From the NCBI GenBank assembly GCA_046732855.1, contig JBKPNX010000102.1, positions 14,338 to 78,337 on the forward strand: DNA of 64,000 nucleotides. The letters run 5' to 3'. Shown one piece after another: positions 62,239-64,000 of this stretch. Both the position numbers and the translations under genes were made by a program. The notes beneath the pieces were generated by a model. It saw nothing but the letters and a program-made list of their open reading frames with translations, was not told the origin of the DNA and did no database searches. Each line of letters begins with the position of its first letter. Positions within the stretch are counted from its first letter, which is position 1. Source of the stretch: JBKPNX01 sp046732855 (lineage in GTDB: Bacteria > Pseudomonadota > Alphaproteobacteria > Geminicoccales > Geminicoccaceae).

Positions 62239-63441
62239 TCAGGCCAGCGCCTGGCAGGCGCGGATGATGCGCGCGCAGGCCTCCTCGAGCAGATCGGTCG
62301 CGGTGGCATAGGAGATGCGTAAGTAAGGGTCGAGGCCGAACGCGGCGCCGTGCACCGCGGCAACGCCTTCACGCTCCAGGAGGTAGCGGGCGAATCCCTC
62401 GCTGTCCCCGAGCTCGGCGCCGTCCGGGGTGCGCCGGCCGATCACCCCGGCGCAGCTCGGATAGACGTAGAACGCCCCCTCCGGCCGATGGCAGCGGATC
62501 CCGGGCGCCTCGTTCAGCATGTCCACGACCAGATCGCGCCGCCGTTTGAGCACCGCCGCGCGCTCGGGGATGAAGTCCTGCGGACCGTTAAGCGCCTCGA
62601 CCGCCGCCGCCTGGCTGATGGAGCACGGGTTGGTCGTGCTCTGCGACTGGATCTTGGCCATCGCCTTGATCAGCTCGGCCGGCCCGCCCGCGTAGCCGAT
62701 GCGCCAGCCGGTCATCGCATAGGCCTTCGCGACCCCGTTCATGGTCAGGCAGCGGTCCTTCAGGCGCGGCTCGAGCGCAGCCGCCGTGACGAATTCGAAA
62801 TCGTCGTAGACCAGGTGCTCGTAGATATCGTCGCTGAGCAGCCAGACCTGATCGTGGCGCAGCAGCACGTCGGTCAGGCCGCGCAGCTCCTCGACGGTGT
62901 ACGCGGCGCCGGTCGGGTTGTTCGGCGAATTGAGGATCAGCCACTTGGTGCGCGGCGTGATCGCCTGCTCGAGGTCTTCAGGCTGCAGCTTGAAGCCGGT
63001 CTGCTCCGGGCAACGCACGATCACCGGCGTGCCGCCGGCGAGCAGGGCCATGTCGGGGTAGGACACCCAGTACGGTGCGGGTATGATCACCTCGTCGCCG
63101 GGGTCGAGCGTCGCCATCAGGGCGTTGTAGATGATCTGCTTGCCGCCGGCGCCGACGCTGATCTGATCGGCGCGATAGGTCAGCCCGTTCTCGCGCTCGA
63201 ACTTGCCGATGATCGCGGCTTTGAGCTGCGGCGTGCCGTCGACCGCGGTGTATTTGGTCTGCCCGGCGTTGATCGCGGCGATCGCCGCCGCCTTGACATT
63301 GTCCGGCGTGTCGAAATCGGGCTCGCCGGCGCCCAGCCCGATCACGTCGCGTCCGGCCGCCTGGAGCTCGCGCGCGAGATTGCTGACCGCGATCGTGGGC
63401 GACGGTTTGATTGCCGCCATGCGCTGCGCGATGATCGACAT
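62239..63441 (-). CDS. Aspartate aminotransferase (class I/II PLP enzyme)
   Basis: A 400-residue transaminase. It begins MSIIAQRMAAIKPSPTIAVS, then GLGAGEPDFDTPDNVK, PAPYWVSYPDM and LILNSPNNPTGAAYT. The PLP-binding Lys is in MNGVAKAYAMTGWRIGYAGG near residue 240. This matches the AspB/AatA type 1-beta aspartate aminotransferases of alphaproteobacteria. The ATG at 63441 is used; the open frame to 63504 lacks family sequence. Confidence 0.95.
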   Translation of the reverse strand: MSIIAQRMAAIKPSPTIAVSNLARELQAAGRDVIGLGAGEPDFDTPDNVKAAAIAAINAGQTKYTAVDGTPQLKAAIIGKFERENGLTYRADQISVGAGGKQIIYNALMATLDPGDEVIIPAPYWVSYPDMALLAGGTPVIVRCPEQTGFKLQPEDLEQAITPRTKWLILNSPNNPTGAAYTVEELRGLTDVLLRHDQVWLLSDDIYEHLVYDDFEFVTAAALEPRLKDRCLTMNGVAKAYAMTGWRIGYAGGPAELIKAMAKIQSQSTTNPCSISQAAAVEALNGPQDFIPERAAVLKRRRDLVVDMLNEAPGIRCHRPEGAFYVYPSCAGVIGRRTPDGAELGDSEGFARYLLEREGVAAVHGAAFGLDPYLRISYATATDLLEEACARIIRACQALA

Positions 63442-63519
63442 GGAACAGGGCTCCTCGCCTGCGACTTGGCTGGCGAGCTTAGGCAGTTCCCGGGACGGCC
63501 GCAACGACCGGAACGCGGT

Positions 63520-64000
63520 TCACCCGTCCCGTGGCGTGGCCGTTCCGCCGCGCAGAATCGGGATGGCGCCCGGAGCGGCGTGGCGCTCGGCGCGCGTGCG
63601 GCCCGGCGCGATCAGCCGGGCCGGCGCCGGCTGATCGGCGGTCACGCTCGCGACCAGCGGTCTGCCAGCCAGGCGGATCGGCACCCGCTCGCCCAGACGT
63701 CCTTCGCGTACCTGCTGCCAGAAGCGATACACCTTTTCGCGATAGGCTTGGCCGCGCTGCGGATGCGCGGAGTGGTAACGCGCGGTCGCGCGCGCCCACG
63801 AACGCGTCTCCTCGCGCAGCTGCTTCAGGAACTGCGCCGCGTAGGCGACGTTGCTCGCCGGCTCGAGCGCCTCGGCCAGCGAGGCGAAGGCGTGACCGTG
63901 GTAGCCGAGATTGATCTGCATGCAGCCGACGTCGATGTTGGTGCGGCCCTCGGTGCGCAGCTCCTCCACCTTGCGCAGGGCCTCGGGCTTGGACGGCAAG
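63520..64000 (-). CDS. Lytic transglycosylase SLT-domain protein, 5' end beyond window
   Basis: About 160 codons of the C-terminal part are visible. The pattern GRTNIDVGCMQINLGYHG is the conserved GxMQxN region of SLT domains, followed by ALEPASNVAYAAQFLKQL and SWARATARYHSAHPQRG, which complete the lysozyme-like fold. The catalytic Glu lies upstream, outside the window. A Pro/Ala/Arg-rich tail of about 40 residues follows. The enzyme would cleave peptidoglycan in the periplasm. Confidence 0.88.
   Translation of the reverse strand, partial: LPSKPEALRKVEELRTEGRTNIDVGCMQINLGYHGHAFASLAEALEPASNVAYAAQFLKQLREETRSWARATARYHSAHPQRGQAYREKVYRFWQQVREGRLGERVPIRLAGRPLVASVTADQPAPARLIAPGRTRAERHAAPGAIPILRGGTATPRDG

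Noticed and set aside
1..64000. tRNA, rRNA and CRISPR arrays
   Set aside because: None recognised by eye on either strand; a tRNA scan could still find one I missed.

Overview
The window is a dense, GC-rich stretch from what looks like an alphaproteobacterium. The evidence for that is an FrcBCA-type sugar transporter, proteobacterial glutathione synthetase, a PaoABC-type aldehyde oxidoreductase, twin-arginine exported binding proteins and long antisense open frames typical of high GC. The placement is an inference; I saw no rRNA, tRNA, CRISPR array, intact IS element or phage genes.

Region 1 (1-17246, almost all minus strand) is a surface-polysaccharide or glycoconjugate locus. It holds a partial methyltransferase, a sugar epimerase, a complete dTDP-L-rhamnose set (rfbC-rfbB-rfbD-rfbA), an asparagine synthetase-like amidotransferase, a group 1 glycosyltransferase, an Nramp-like permease with a small membrane protein, a fused PAPS synthetase, a 2-oxoglutarate oxygenase, a TylF-type O-methyltransferase and an ABC exporter.

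Region 2 (17814-24221, plus strand) has a very divergent PEP-carboxylase homologue and an frcBCA-like sugar importer.

Region 3 (24542-41184, plus strand) is the most unusual part. It has five tandem paralogues of a twin-arginine, NMT1/THI5-like binding protein with no cognate permease or ATPase, interrupted by a secreted TPR protein. Next come a family 1 binding protein whose signal peptide is frameshifted and a GtsABCD-type glucose importer. A Baeyer-Villiger-type monooxygenase lies between gtsA and gtsB, and a GMC oxidoreductase follows gtsD. Several binding-protein genes are followed by strong GC-rich hairpins, and three copies of a dispersed palindromic repeat lie in gaps around the transporter genes.

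Region 4 (41326-48896) carries a DUF3313 lipoprotein, a SulP transporter, a globin, a decayed universal-stress-protein fragment and a paoABC-like operon. Region 5 (49059-56337, minus strand) is an oxidative pentose phosphate operon: gnd, zwf, a histidine phosphatase, pgl, a polyphosphate-glucokinase-like ROK kinase and a cNMP-domain flavoprotein lacking the thioredoxin-reductase CxxC, followed by an exported catalase-like peroxidase. Together with gtsABCD it would take glucose from import to pentose phosphate.

Region 6 (56767-64000) holds housekeeping genes (gshB, hinT, DUF192, an aspartate-type aminotransferase and a partial lytic transglycosylase). It also contains a translationally coupled pair: a membrane-anchored TIR protein and a secreted protein with four 47-residue TPR repeats. 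The best candidates for undescribed biology are the TIR-TPR pair, the five-paralogue exported array and the residue-stripped PEPC homologue.
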